From positions 2,418,001-2,482,000 of the forward strand of contig NZ_JAPEOB010000001.1 of the NCBI RefSeq assembly GCF_026341775.1: 64,000 nt of DNA, written 5' to 3'. The DNA comes from Streptomyces sp. NBC_00654. GTDB taxonomy: Bacteria; Actinomycetota; Actinomycetes; Streptomycetales; Streptomycetaceae. The position numbers and the translations under genes are program-made. Under the pieces are notes generated by a model. It was not told where the DNA came from. It made no database searches and saw only the letters and a program-made list of their open reading frames with translations. Below, piece by piece: positions 9,356 through 18,027 of the stretch (positions are counted from its first letter, which is position 1; every line of letters begins with the position of its first letter).

Positions 9356-9592
9356 TCAGGAAGCGGGCGGCTTGTTGCCCTCGTCCTTGTGGCCCAGGCG
9401 GTCCACCGCGTCCTTCGCCTTCTGCGTACCGGACACGATCTTGTCGCTGTACTTGCCCTTGGTCTTCTCATCCACTGTGCGCGCGGCCTTGTCCAGGCCC
9501 TGTTCGATCTTTCCCCCGTGCTGCTGCGCGAGGTCACCGACCTTGTCCTTGGCCGGAGCCAGCTTGGCCTTGAGGTTGTCCAGGAAACCCAT
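9356..9592 (-). CDS. Small MT0933/Rv0909-like antitoxin-family protein
   Basis: 78-aa basic, amphipathic protein (MGFLDNLKAKLAPAKDKVGD...). It has the Lys/Ala/Asp-rich helical repeat pattern of the Rv0909/MT0933 antitoxin family: DKVGDLAQQHGGKIEQGLDKAART, then KGKYSDKIVSGTQKAKDAVDRL. The ATG at 9592 is preceded by GGAAGGTGCC. No toxin-like gene (SRPBCC/Rv0910 type) is adjacent, so it is an orphan here. A role as an antitoxin is inferred from family naming only; a general stress or nucleic-acid-associated role is equally open. Confidence 0.75.
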   Translation of the reverse strand: MGFLDNLKAKLAPAKDKVGDLAQQHGGKIEQGLDKAARTVDEKTKGKYSDKIVSGTQKAKDAVDRLGHKDEGNKPPAS

Positions 9593-9744
9593 GGGGCACC
9601 TTCCGTGCGGAGTGGACTGTCTGTGCGAGTGCTCTCTCCCACCCCATTGTCCGTTACCGCCGATTTTATTGGGAAGCGCGGGCGACAGCGCTGTTTCGGG
9701 CGCCGTTCGGTACGTTCGGGAAGCAGCCGTACATTTGCGAGACT

Positions 9745-10689
9745 GTGGCGGTGACAAGTCCCGCTTCAGCCCCCCGCGTCATCACCGTCGTCGGCCCCAC
9801 CGCAGCCGGAAAGTCTGATCTGGGCGTGTTCCTCGCCCAGCAGCTCGACGGTGAAGTGGTCAACGCCGACTCCATGCAGCTCTACCGCGGTATGGACATC
9901 GGCACCGCCAAACTGACGCTTCCCGAACGCGGCGGTGTGGAGCACCGCCTGCTGGACATCTGGGACGTCACCGAGGCCGCCAGCGTCGCCGAGTACCAGC
10001 GGCTGGCCCGGCTGGAGATCGACCGTCTGCTCGCCGAAGGCCGTACCCCCGTCCTCGTCGGCGGATCCGGCCTCTATGTGAAGGGCGCCATCGACGCCCT
10101 GGAGTTCCCGGGCACGGATCCCGAGGTGCGGGCCCGGCTGGAGCGGGAACTCGCCGACAGCGGCTCCGGCGCGCTGCACGCCCGGCTGGCCGCCGCGGAC
10201 CCCGACGCAGCCCGCGCCATCCTGCCGAGCAACGGACGCCGCATCGTCCGCGCCCTCGAAGTCATCGAGATCACCGGCAAGCCCTTCACGGCCAACCTCC
10301 CCGGGAGCGAGGCGGTCTACGACGCCGTGCAGATCGGCGTCGACGTCGACCGCCCGGAACTGGACGAGCGCATCACCGTGCGCGTCGACCGGATGTGGGA
10401 GGCGGGCCTGGTGGACGAGGTACGCGCCCTGGAGGCCGAAGGGCTGCGCGAAGGGCTCACGGCCTCCCGTGCGCTCGGCTATCAGCAGGTGCTCGCGGCC
10501 CTCGCCGGACAGTGCACCGAGGACGAGGCGCGGGCCGAGACCGTGCGCGCCACCAAACGCTTCGCGCGCCGTCAGGACTCCTGGTTTCGACGCGACCCGC
10601 GTGTGCAATGGCTCAGTGGTGCGCAGGCACAGCGCGGGGAACTCCCGCACCGCGCGCTGACGTTGGTCGAACGAGCGGTTACAGCCTGA
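9745..10689 (+). CDS. miaA: tRNA dimethylallyltransferase MiaA
   Basis: 314-aa enzyme that transfers a dimethylallyl group to N6 of A37 in tRNA, giving the substrate of MiaB. P-loop VVGPTAAGKSDLGV is at residues about 14-27. The substrate motif DSMQLYRGMDIGTAK and the catalytic-region segments VGGSGLYVKGAIDAL, GRRIVRALEVIEITGKP and SRALGYQQVLAAL are all present. The C-terminus has ATKRFARRQDSWFRRD. GTG 9745 is used as the start; a GTG two codons later is possible. Length is normal. Confidence 0.95.
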   Translation: MAVTSPASAPRVITVVGPTAAGKSDLGVFLAQQLDGEVVNADSMQLYRGMDIGTAKLTLPERGGVEHRLLDIWDVTEAASVAEYQRLARLEIDRLLAEGRTPVLVGGSGLYVKGAIDALEFPGTDPEVRARLERELADSGSGALHARLAAADPDAARAILPSNGRRIVRALEVIEITGKPFTANLPGSEAVYDAVQIGVDVDRPELDERITVRVDRMWEAGLVDEVRALEAEGLREGLTASRALGYQQVLAALAGQCTEDEARAETVRATKRFARRQDSWFRRDPRVQWLSGAQAQRGELPHRALTLVERAVTA

Positions 10690-10785
10690 TCACGTGATGG
10701 CATCGGGAAGCTCCGGCCGTCATTTCGGCACCCGTGGGCGTGCCATCATCGAGCATCGATCGACCAGTCCGAGTTGGGAGGGCGC

Positions 10786-11229
10786 GTGGCGATGGAGGCC
10801 GGCCCTCGCGACACAGAACGAGACGCACCGGATGCGCGGCACACTGCGGGACCACTGAGCCCCGACGGGCCCGATGAGCACGACGTCACCCCCGAGGTGG
10901 AGGTCGAGCTCCGCCCGGCGCGCCGACTGCGGATCTGGCAGCTCGCACCGATCGTCATCCTGGCCACCGTCGGCTCCCTGATGTTCGCCTTCCCGCTCGC
11001 CTTCGAGTTCGGCGGCGGCGGCGCGGTGGTCGCCATGCTGGGGCTTCTGATCAGCTGCTGCGCGGCCGGCTGGGGCATGATGGCGGCCCGCCGCGTCGGC
11101 TACACCTGGCCCGGCCTGCCGGCCAGGGGCAGCGGTGAGCGCCCCGACTGGCGCGTGCTCGCCCTGTACGTCGCCGTGTGCGCCGCACTGGTCGCGCTGG
11201 CCGTCTGGCGCGTGGACCGCCTCCGCTGA
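10786..11229 (+). CDS. Conserved Streptomyces membrane protein of unknown function
   Basis: 147-aa protein. An acidic cytoplasmic N-terminus of about 50 residues (Asp/Pro-rich) is followed by three hydrophobic segments: IWQLAPIVILATVGSLMFAF, VVAMLGLLISCCAAGWGMMA and VLALYVAVCAALVALAVW. The GTG at 10786 is preceded by GGGAGG. It lies between miaA and dapF on the same strand. No catalytic motif is recognisable. Confidence 0.8.
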   Translation: MAMEAGPRDTERDAPDARHTAGPLSPDGPDEHDVTPEVEVELRPARRLRIWQLAPIVILATVGSLMFAFPLAFEFGGGGAVVAMLGLLISCCAAGWGMMAARRVGYTWPGLPARGSGERPDWRVLALYVAVCAALVALAVWRVDRLR

Positions 11230-11315
11230 CGGGGACCGGCCGTCCGGCGGGGCAGCCACCGCCCGGCCCGTCCCCGGTTTCGCGGGCTGTCGGCGCCGCC
11301 TCGTACAGTTGCCCT

Positions 11316-12188
11316 GTGAGCACCTCGCAGATCGCCTTCCTCAAGGGCCACGGCACGGACAACGACTTCGTGATCGTTCCCGACGCGGACAACACCGTCG
11401 CCCTGCCCCCGGCCGTCGTCGCCCGGCTCTGTGACCGCCGGGGCGGTATCGGCGGCGACGGACTGCTGCACGCCGTACGCTCCGCGGCGCACCCCGAGGC
11501 GCGGGCGATGGCGGACGAGGCCGAGTGGTTCATGGACTACCGCAACGCGGACGGTTCGATCGCCGAGATGTGCGGCAACGGCGTACGGGTCTTCGCCCGC
11601 TACCTCCAGCGCGCCGGGCTCGTCGAGGAGGGCGATCTCGCCGTCGCGACCCGCGGCGGAGTCAAGCGGGTCCACCTCGCCAAGGGCGCCGACATCACGG
11701 TCTCCATGGGACGCGCCCTGCTGCCGGACGAGGGCGTCACCGTCACCGTCGACGGCCGCAGCTGGGAAGCCCGCAACGTCAACATGGGCAATCCGCACGC
11801 CGTCGCGTTCGTCGACGACCTCGCGCACGCCGGGGAGCTGCGCTCCGTACCGCCGTTCAGCCCGGCGGCCGTCTACCCCGACGGGGTCAACATCGAGTTC
11901 GTCGTCGACCGGGGACCGCGTCACGTCGCGATGCGCGTCCACGAGCGCGGTTCGGGAGAGACCCGCTCCTGCGGCACCGGCGCGTGCGCCGTCGCGGTCG
12001 CCGCGGCCCGCCGGGACGGCGCGGACCCCGCGCTGACCGGCCTGGCCGTCACGTACACGGTGGATCTGCCCGGCGGCACCCTGGTCATCACCGAGTACCC
12101 GGACGGCGGGATCGAGATGACCGGCCCCGCGGTGATCGTCGCCGAAGGCGTCATCGATCCGGCCTGGCTCGCATCGGCGACCGGCTGA
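11316..12188 (+). CDS. dapF: Diaminopimelate epimerase DapF
   Basis: 290-aa cytoplasmic PLP-independent epimerase converting LL- to meso-diaminopimelate in lysine biosynthesis. The opening FLKGHGTDNDFVIVPD is typical. The two catalytic cysteines lie in GSIAEMCGNGVRVFAR and GETRSCGTGACAVAVA, and the substrate motif ARNVNMGNPHAVAFVDD is intact. The GTG at 11316 is used, since upstream codons show no family similarity. A hairpin follows directly after the stop. Streptomyces cell walls use LL-DAP, so DapF here mainly serves lysine supply. Confidence 0.95.
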   Translation: MSTSQIAFLKGHGTDNDFVIVPDADNTVALPPAVVARLCDRRGGIGGDGLLHAVRSAAHPEARAMADEAEWFMDYRNADGSIAEMCGNGVRVFARYLQRAGLVEEGDLAVATRGGVKRVHLAKGADITVSMGRALLPDEGVTVTVDGRSWEARNVNMGNPHAVAFVDDLAHAGELRSVPPFSPAAVYPDGVNIEFVVDRGPRHVAMRVHERGSGETRSCGTGACAVAVAAARRDGADPALTGLAVTYTVDLPGGTLVITEYPDGGIEMTGPAVIVAEGVIDPAWLASATG

Positions 12189-12212
12189 GGGACAGCCCTC
12201 GACGGCTGTCCC
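12189..12212 (+). terminator. Hairpin terminator after dapF
   Basis: 9-bp perfect stem GGGACAGCC / GGCTGTCCC (12189-12197 and 12204-12212) with a 6-nt loop, beginning at the base after the dapF stop. No T-tract. Confidence 0.7.
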
Positions 12213-12442
12213 GTCATCCCTGGCGGACCAGCCCTCAGGTCCGCCCCGGCGCCCCTCCCGCGTCGGCCGGACACCCGGCGGGAGTTCCGGGACACGCCGA
12301 CGGCTTCGCTCGAATGGGTGATCCGTTTCACGCTCGGCGAGAGCCGGACTGTGCCACGTGGTGGGGTCGGTAGCATCAAGCACCGGCCCGGAGACGCATC
12401 CGTGTCTTCTCACCGCCGGCCGACGTTGCCGGAGGCGCCCCC

Positions 12443-14605
12443 ATGAGTGCAGAGGCCACCAATCCAGGTGCTCCCCTTCGCAAACGGGGCCGTCCCCGCA
12501 TCGATCTGCGCCGGCTGGGCCGGGTGGCACTGCTGGGGCCCGTCTCCCGCGACCGGCTGCCCGCCGCCATCGGCCATGTCGCCGAGGCCCATCGCGCCCA
12601 CCACCCGGACGCCGACCTCACCATCCTGCACAAGGCCTATGTCCTGGCGGAGTCCTCCCACCGGGGCCAGATGCGCAAGAGCGGCGAGCCGTACATCACC
12701 CACCCGCTCGCCGTCACGCTGATCCTCGCCGAACTGGGCGCCGAGACCACGACCCTGACCGCGTCACTCCTCCACGACACCGTGGAGGACACCGAGGTGA
12801 CACTCGACCAGGTGCGCCAGCAGTTCGGCGAAGAGGTCTGCTACCTCGTCGACGGCGTCACCAAACTCGAAAAGGTCGACTACGGCGCGGCCGCCGAACC
12901 CGAGACGTTCCGCAAGATGCTCGTCGCCACCGGCAACGACGTCCGGGTCATGTCGATCAAGCTCGCCGACCGGCTGCACAACATGCGCACGCTCGGGGTG
13001 ATGCGTCCCGAGAAGCAGGCCAGGATCGCCAAGGTCACCCGCGACGTGCTCATCCCGCTCGCCGAACGCCTGGGTGTGCAGGCGCTCAAGACCGAACTCG
13101 AAGACCTCGTCTTCGCGATCCTGCACCCGGACGAATACGCGCGCACCCGGGCCCTGACCGCCGCCGGGGGAGCCGGGGACGATCTGCTCGGCACCATGGC
13201 CGACAGCGTCAGGACCACGCTGCGGGAGGCCGGCATCACCGCCGAAGTCCTGATCAGACCCCGGCATCTGGTCTCCCTGCACCGGGCCGGGATCAAACGC
13301 GGAGAACTGCGGGGCACCGACTTCGGGCGGCTGCTCGTCCTGGTCGCCGAGGACGCCGACTGCTACGCCGTACTCGGCGAACTGCACACCTGCCTCACCC
13401 CGGTGATCTCCGAGTTCAAGGACTTCATCGCAGCCCCCAAGTTCAACCTGTACCAGTCGCTGCACACCGCGGTCGTCGGTCCGGACGGCGCGGTCGCCGA
13501 AGTCCTCATCCGTACGCACCAGATGCACAAGGTCGCCGAGGCCGGCGTCGTCGCCCTCGGCAATCCGTACACCACGGACGGCGCCACCGCGGCGCAGCAG
13601 GCCGAACAGGCGGACGGCGAGCGCGCCGACCCGACGCGGCCCGGCTGGCTCTCCAGGCTCCTCGACTGGCAGGAGTCGGCCCCGGACCCCGACACCTTCT
13701 GGCGGACCCTGCGTGCCGACCTGGCCCAGGACCGCGAGATCACGGTGTTCCGCACCGACGGGGGAACGCTCGGCCTCCCCGCCGGGGCCAGTTGTGTGGA
13801 CGCCGCGTACGCGCAGTACGGCGAGGACGCGCACGGCTGCATCGGTGCCCGGGTCAACGGCCGCCTCGCCACACTCAGTACGGTTCTCAGCGACGGCGAC
13901 ACCGTGCAGCCGCTGCTCACCGAGGACGCCGCGTCGGGCCCCTCGCCGGACTGGCTCGACCACGCCCGCACCCCGGCCGCCCGGATCGCGATCACCGGCT
14001 GGCTCGACGCCCACCCGGACGCGGTCCGGATCCCCGACGCCACGCGGTCCGGCGGACCGGGGCCCCAGCCCGCCGAGCCCGCGACCGGCGCCCTGGAGAA
14101 CGCGGCGAGCGGGCGGACCAGGAACGCCGCCCGCACGGCCGGCGTCCTGCTGGACGGGCCGGACGCCCCCGTACGCCTGGCCGGCTGCTGCACTCCGGTG
14201 CCCCCGGACGGGATCACCGGATTCCTCGTACGCGGCGGCGCCGTCACCGTGCACCGCCAGGAGTGCCCGGCCGTGGCCCGGATGCGGGCGATCGGCCGCG
14301 CACCGGTCACGGCCCGCTGGGACGGGACGGGCGACTGGGGCGACGGCTCGGAATGCCGGGTCACCCTGGTCGCCGAGTCCTTCGGACGCCCCCGGCTGCT
14401 CGCCGACCTCACCGAGGCGATCGCGACGGCCGACGCGGCGATCGTCTCCGCCACCGTCGAACCGCCCAGCGAACAGCGGGTCCGGCACACCTACACCCTC
14501 CAGCTCCCGGACGCCGCAGGTCTTCCCGCCCTCATGCGCGCCATGCGCGATGTCGCCGGGGTATACGACGTGAGCCGCGCCCAGCATCCGGCCGCCACGG
14601 GCTGA
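12443..14605 (+). CDS. rshA: RelA/SpoT homologue RshA ((p)ppGpp hydrolase/synthetase family)
   Basis: 720-aa long RSH protein controlling the alarmone (p)ppGpp. The HD hydrolase domain (about 40-200) is complete, with ASLLHDTVED (His111-Asp112, Glu115) and VMSIKLADRLHNMRTL. The synthetase-like domain (about 270-370) keeps RPRHLVSLH, FKDFIAAPKFNLYQSLHT and EVLIRTHQMHKVAEAG. However, the usual acidic R/E-F-D-D/E catalytic stretch is replaced by GTDFGRLLVL, and E-x-Q-I-R-T is E-V-L-I-R-T. TGS (about 430-490, ITVFRTDGGTLGLPAG), conserved-Cys (LAGCCTPVPPDG, HRQECP) and C-terminal ACT regions follow. The neighbourhood fits the second RSH gene of streptomycetes, separate from relA. Synthetase activity looks doubtful from sequence. 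Confidence 0.9.
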   Translation: MSAEATNPGAPLRKRGRPRIDLRRLGRVALLGPVSRDRLPAAIGHVAEAHRAHHPDADLTILHKAYVLAESSHRGQMRKSGEPYITHPLAVTLILAELGAETTTLTASLLHDTVEDTEVTLDQVRQQFGEEVCYLVDGVTKLEKVDYGAAAEPETFRKMLVATGNDVRVMSIKLADRLHNMRTLGVMRPEKQARIAKVTRDVLIPLAERLGVQALKTELEDLVFAILHPDEYARTRALTAAGGAGDDLLGTMADSVRTTLREAGITAEVLIRPRHLVSLHRAGIKRGELRGTDFGRLLVLVAEDADCYAVLGELHTCLTPVISEFKDFIAAPKFNLYQSLHTAVVGPDGAVAEVLIRTHQMHKVAEAGVVALGNPYTTDGATAAQQAEQADGERADPTRPGWLSRLLDWQESAPDPDTFWRTLRADLAQDREITVFRTDGGTLGLPAGASCVDAAYAQYGEDAHGCIGARVNGRLATLSTVLSDGDTVQPLLTEDAASGPSPDWLDHARTPAARIAITGWLDAHPDAVRIPDATRSGGPGPQPAEPATGALENAASGRTRNAARTAGVLLDGPDAPVRLAGCCTPVPPDGITGFLVRGGAVTVHRQECPAVARMRAIGRAPVTARWDGTGDWGDGSECRVTLVAESFGRPRLLADLTEAIATADAAIVSATVEPPSEQRVRHTYTLQLPDAAGLPALMRAMRDVAGVYDVSRAQHPAATG

Positions 14606-14709
14606 CGGGTTCCGTCCACCGCGTTCCGGCCCCGGACGGGTTGACCTCGTTCGGGTGGTGCGGCGCGCGCCACGCACGCGCGGCGGACGGCCGCTGGTAG
14701 CCGTAGTCC

Positions 14710-16161
14710 ATGCCGCTCACCTCCCGCCGGCTGCGGGCCGTTCTTCTGGCCACCGCATCGGTCACCCTCGTTGCCGCCACCCTTCCCGCGCCGGTGCCCC
14801 TCGGCATCGGCGACCGGCTCTTCCCCGAGCTCGGCAACCCCGGCTACGACGTGCTCTCGTACGACATCGCCCTCACCTACCACGGCAGCAACACCGAACC
14901 GCTCGATGCCGTCACCGAGATCGCGGCCCGGACCACCGCGCCGCTGGAGCGGATCAACCTCGACTTCACCCACGGTGCCGTCAGCGATGTCGAGGTCAAC
15001 GGTCTGAAGTCCGACTTCGCCACGAAGGGCGAGGACCTGGTCGTCCGGGCACCGGGCCGCCTCCCGGCAGGTGTGCCGCTCAGCATCACCGTGAGACACA
15101 CCAGTGATCCCAACGGCGACCAGAACAACGGCGGCTGGGTCCGCACCGGCGACGGACTCGTGATGGCGAACCAGGCCGACGCCGCACACCGGGTCTTCCC
15201 CGGCAACGACCATCCGGCCGACAAGGCGTACTTCACCTTCCGGGTCACCGCCCCCGAGGAACTGACCGTCGTCGCGAACGGCCTGCCCGCGGGCCGTACC
15301 CGGCACGGCGGGACGACGACCTGGACCTACCGCACCGAACACCCCATGGCCACCGAACTGGCCCAGGTCTCCATCGGCGGATCCACCGTCGTGCGGCGCA
15401 CCGGACCGCGTGGCCTCCCGGTGCGCGACGTCGTGCCGACGGCCGACCGCGAGAAACTGGAACCCTGGCTGAGGAAGACCCCCGACCAGCTGGCCTGGAT
15501 GGAACAGCAGGTCGGCGACTACCCCTTCGAGACGTACGGTGTGCTGATCGCCGACGCGGCGACGGGGTTCGAGCTGGAGACACAGACGCTCTCCCTCTTC
15601 GAACGGTCGCTGTTCACCGAACCCGCCTACCCCGAGTGGTACGTCGACTCCGTCATGGTCCATGAGCTCGCCCACCAGTGGTTCGGCGACAGCGTCTCGC
15701 CGCGCTCCTGGTCCGACCTGTGGCTCAACGAAGGACATGCGAGCTGGTACGAGGCCCGCTACGCGGAGGAGCACGCCGAGCAGCCGCTGGAGCGCCGGAT
15801 GCGCGAGGCGTACACCCGGTCCGACGCGTGGCGCGCGGCCGGAGGCCCGCCGGCCCACCCGGACGCCCCGGCCCCGGGGCAGAAGATCAGCCTGTTCCGG
15901 CCGGTGGTGTACGACGGCAGCGCGCTCGTCCTCTACGCCCTGCGGCAGGAGATCGGCGAGGCGGCCTTCGGCCGGCTGGAGCGGACCTGGGTGCACCGGT
16001 ACCGGGACGAGTCGGCGACCACCGCGGACTTCACACGGCTGGCGTCCCGGATCGCGGGCCGGGACCTGAGCCTGTTCTTCGAGGCCTGGCTCTACGCGGA
16101 GAAGACGCCGCCGATGCCGGGACATCCGGACTGGCGCAGCCAGAAGCCGGCTGATCAGTGA
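14710..16161 (+). CDS. Secreted M1-family zinc metallopeptidase
   Basis: 483-aa exported aminopeptidase-like protein. A signal peptide covers about residues 1-30 (RRLRAVLLATASVTLVAATLP). An N-terminal beta domain (YDIALTYHG...) leads to the catalytic gluzincin core. The zinc site is complete: HELAHQW with His318, Glu319 and His322, and third ligand Glu341 in WLNEG (HExxH-x18-E). The GAMEN exopeptidase motif is not obvious; the corresponding region reads ATGFELETQTLSLF. At under 500 residues it lacks the long C-terminal domain of PepN, as in small secreted M1 members of actinomycetes. Substrate unknown. Confidence 0.88.
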   Translation: MPLTSRRLRAVLLATASVTLVAATLPAPVPLGIGDRLFPELGNPGYDVLSYDIALTYHGSNTEPLDAVTEIAARTTAPLERINLDFTHGAVSDVEVNGLKSDFATKGEDLVVRAPGRLPAGVPLSITVRHTSDPNGDQNNGGWVRTGDGLVMANQADAAHRVFPGNDHPADKAYFTFRVTAPEELTVVANGLPAGRTRHGGTTTWTYRTEHPMATELAQVSIGGSTVVRRTGPRGLPVRDVVPTADREKLEPWLRKTPDQLAWMEQQVGDYPFETYGVLIADAATGFELETQTLSLFERSLFTEPAYPEWYVDSVMVHELAHQWFGDSVSPRSWSDLWLNEGHASWYEARYAEEHAEQPLERRMREAYTRSDAWRAAGGPPAHPDAPAPGQKISLFRPVVYDGSALVLYALRQEIGEAAFGRLERTWVHRYRDESATTADFTRLASRIAGRDLSLFFEAWLYAEKTPPMPGHPDWRSQKPADQ

Positions 16162-16332
16162 GCCGCCGACGGCAGCAGTGGCACCCGAAAACCCGAGTGA
16201 CGCTCCGGGCAGGGGCATGCCACTATCAACGGGTCGGCACCGCGGCCGTGCCGGAATTCCCGCAGCGGGAATCATCCGGACAGGTCACGCGTTGTGACTG
16301 ACGTAACGGACTTCTATCGACGTAAGGATCCA

Positions 16333-17853
16333 ATGACCTCCTCTTCTTCCCTTCCCCAGGACGCGCAGGACGCGCAGAGCGCCACGGAGAACGCCACCGA
16401 GAGCCTCAACGAAAGCCTTCGGGCGGACGCCCTGATGGAAGAGGACGTCGCCTGGAGCCACGAGATCGACGGAGCGCGGGACGGCGACCAGCTGGACCGC
16501 TCCGAGCGTGCCGCACTGCGACGCGTGGCGGGACTGTCCACGGAGCTCGAGGACGTCACCGAGGTCGAGTACCGGCAGCTGCGCCTGGAGCGTGTGGTGC
16601 TCGTCGGTGTCTGGACCTCGGGGACGGTGCATGACGCGGAGATCTCCCTCGCGGAGCTCGCGGCTCTTGCCGAGACCGCCGGTGCCCAGGTCCTCGACGC
16701 CGTCTACCAGCGGCGCGACAAGCCCGACCCGGCCACGTACATCGGCTCGGGCAAGGCGCTGGAGCTGCGCGACATCGTTCTCGAATCGGGGGCCGACACC
16801 GTCGTCTGCGACGGTGAGCTCAGCCCCGGCCAGCTGATTCACCTGGAAGACGTCGTCAAGGTCAAGGTGGTCGACCGGACCGCCCTGATCCTCGACATCT
16901 TCGCCCAGCACGCCAAGTCCCGTGAGGGCAAGGCGCAGGTCTCGCTGGCTCAGATGCAGTACATGCTGCCGCGCCTGCGCGGCTGGGGCCAGTCGCTCTC
17001 CCGTCAGATGGGCGGCGGCGGTTCCAGCGGCGGTGGCGGCATGGCCACCCGTGGTCCCGGTGAGACCAAGATCGAGACGGACCGGCGCCGGATCCGCGAG
17101 AAGATGGCGAAGATGCGCCGGGAGATCGCGGAGATGAAGACCGGCCGCGAAATCAAGCGGCAGGAGCGCAAGCGCCACAAGGTGCCCTCGGTCGCGATCG
17201 CCGGATACACCAACGCGGGCAAGTCCTCGCTGCTCAACCGGCTGACCGGCGCGGGCGTCCTGGTGGAGAACGCACTGTTCGCCACCCTGGACCCGACCGT
17301 GCGCCGGGCGGAGACCCCGGGCGGCCGTGTCTACACCCTGGCCGACACCGTCGGGTTCGTACGGCATCTGCCGCACCACCTCGTCGAGGCGTTCCGCTCC
17401 ACCATGGAGGAGGTCGGCGAGTCCGATCTCATCCTGCATGTGGTGGACGGCTCCCATCCGGTGCCGGAGGAGCAGCTCGCCGCGGTGCGTGAGGTGATCC
17501 GGGACGTCGGCGCGGTGAATGTGCGCGAGATCGTCGTGATCAACAAGGCGGACGCCGCGGACCCGGAGGTCCTTCAGCGTCTGCTGCGTGTGGAGAAGCA
17601 CGCGATCGCGGTGTCGGCACGGACCGGCGCCGGGATCGACGAGCTGCTGGCGCTGATCGACGACGAGCTGCCGAGGCCGTCGGTCGAGCTGGAGGCGCTG
17701 GTGCCCTACATCCAGGGCGGTCTCGTCTCCCGGGTGCACGCCGAGGGCGAGGTCATCTCCGAGGAGCACACCTCCGAGGGCACGCTGCTCAAGGCGAGGG
17801 TGCACGAGGAACTGGCCGCGGAGCTCGCGGTGTTCGTTCCCGCCGCGCACTGA
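16333..17853 (+). CDS. hflX: Ribosome-associated GTPase HflX
   Basis: 506-aa translational GTPase that splits or rescues stalled ribosomes. The N-terminal HflX domain carries DAVYQRRDKPDPATYIGSGK and VSLAQMQYMLPRLRGWG, then the Gly-rich linker GGGGSSGGGGMATRGPGETK. A coiled-coil helix leads to the G domain: G1 GYTNAGKSSLLN, G3 DTVGFVRHLP, G4 INKADAAD and G5 SARTGAG. The ATG at 16333 has AAGGA 6 nt upstream; the in-frame GTG at 16294 lacks a clear site. A strong hairpin follows the gene. Confidence 0.95.
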   Translation: MTSSSSLPQDAQDAQSATENATESLNESLRADALMEEDVAWSHEIDGARDGDQLDRSERAALRRVAGLSTELEDVTEVEYRQLRLERVVLVGVWTSGTVHDAEISLAELAALAETAGAQVLDAVYQRRDKPDPATYIGSGKALELRDIVLESGADTVVCDGELSPGQLIHLEDVVKVKVVDRTALILDIFAQHAKSREGKAQVSLAQMQYMLPRLRGWGQSLSRQMGGGGSSGGGGMATRGPGETKIETDRRRIREKMAKMRREIAEMKTGREIKRQERKRHKVPSVAIAGYTNAGKSSLLNRLTGAGVLVENALFATLDPTVRRAETPGGRVYTLADTVGFVRHLPHHLVEAFRSTMEEVGESDLILHVVDGSHPVPEEQLAAVREVIRDVGAVNVREIVVINKADAADPEVLQRLLRVEKHAIAVSARTGAGIDELLALIDDELPRPSVELEALVPYIQGGLVSRVHAEGEVISEEHTSEGTLLKARVHEELAAELAVFVPAAH

Positions 17854-17880
17854 CGGCGCACGCCGCCTCGACCGTACGGA

Positions 17881-17932
17881 CCGAAGGCCCGTGCCGGGGA
17901 GACCGAGAGGTCTCACCGGCACGGGCCTTCGG
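17881..17932. terminator. Very long hairpin terminator after hflX
   Basis: 17-bp perfect outer stem (17881-17897 with 17916-17932), one G/A mismatch, a 6-bp inner stem GAGACC/GGTCTC and a GAGA tetraloop. It sits 27 bp after the hflX stop, in the region facing the convergent protease gene. Confidence 0.85.
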
Positions 17933-17981
17933 GCGTGACACGCGGGAATCCGGACCGCCGACCGCCGACACCGGCGGTCGT

Positions 17982-18018
17982 ACGACCGGGGCCGGGCCGT
18001 ATCCACGGCCCCGGTCGT
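17982..18018 (-). terminator. Hairpin terminator after the serine protease gene
   Basis: 13-bp perfect stem ACGACCGGGGCCG (17982-17994) with its complement at 18006-18018 and an 11-nt loop. It lies 9 bp past the stop of the minus-strand protease gene. Confidence 0.7.
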
Positions 18019-18027
18019 GCGTCCCGG

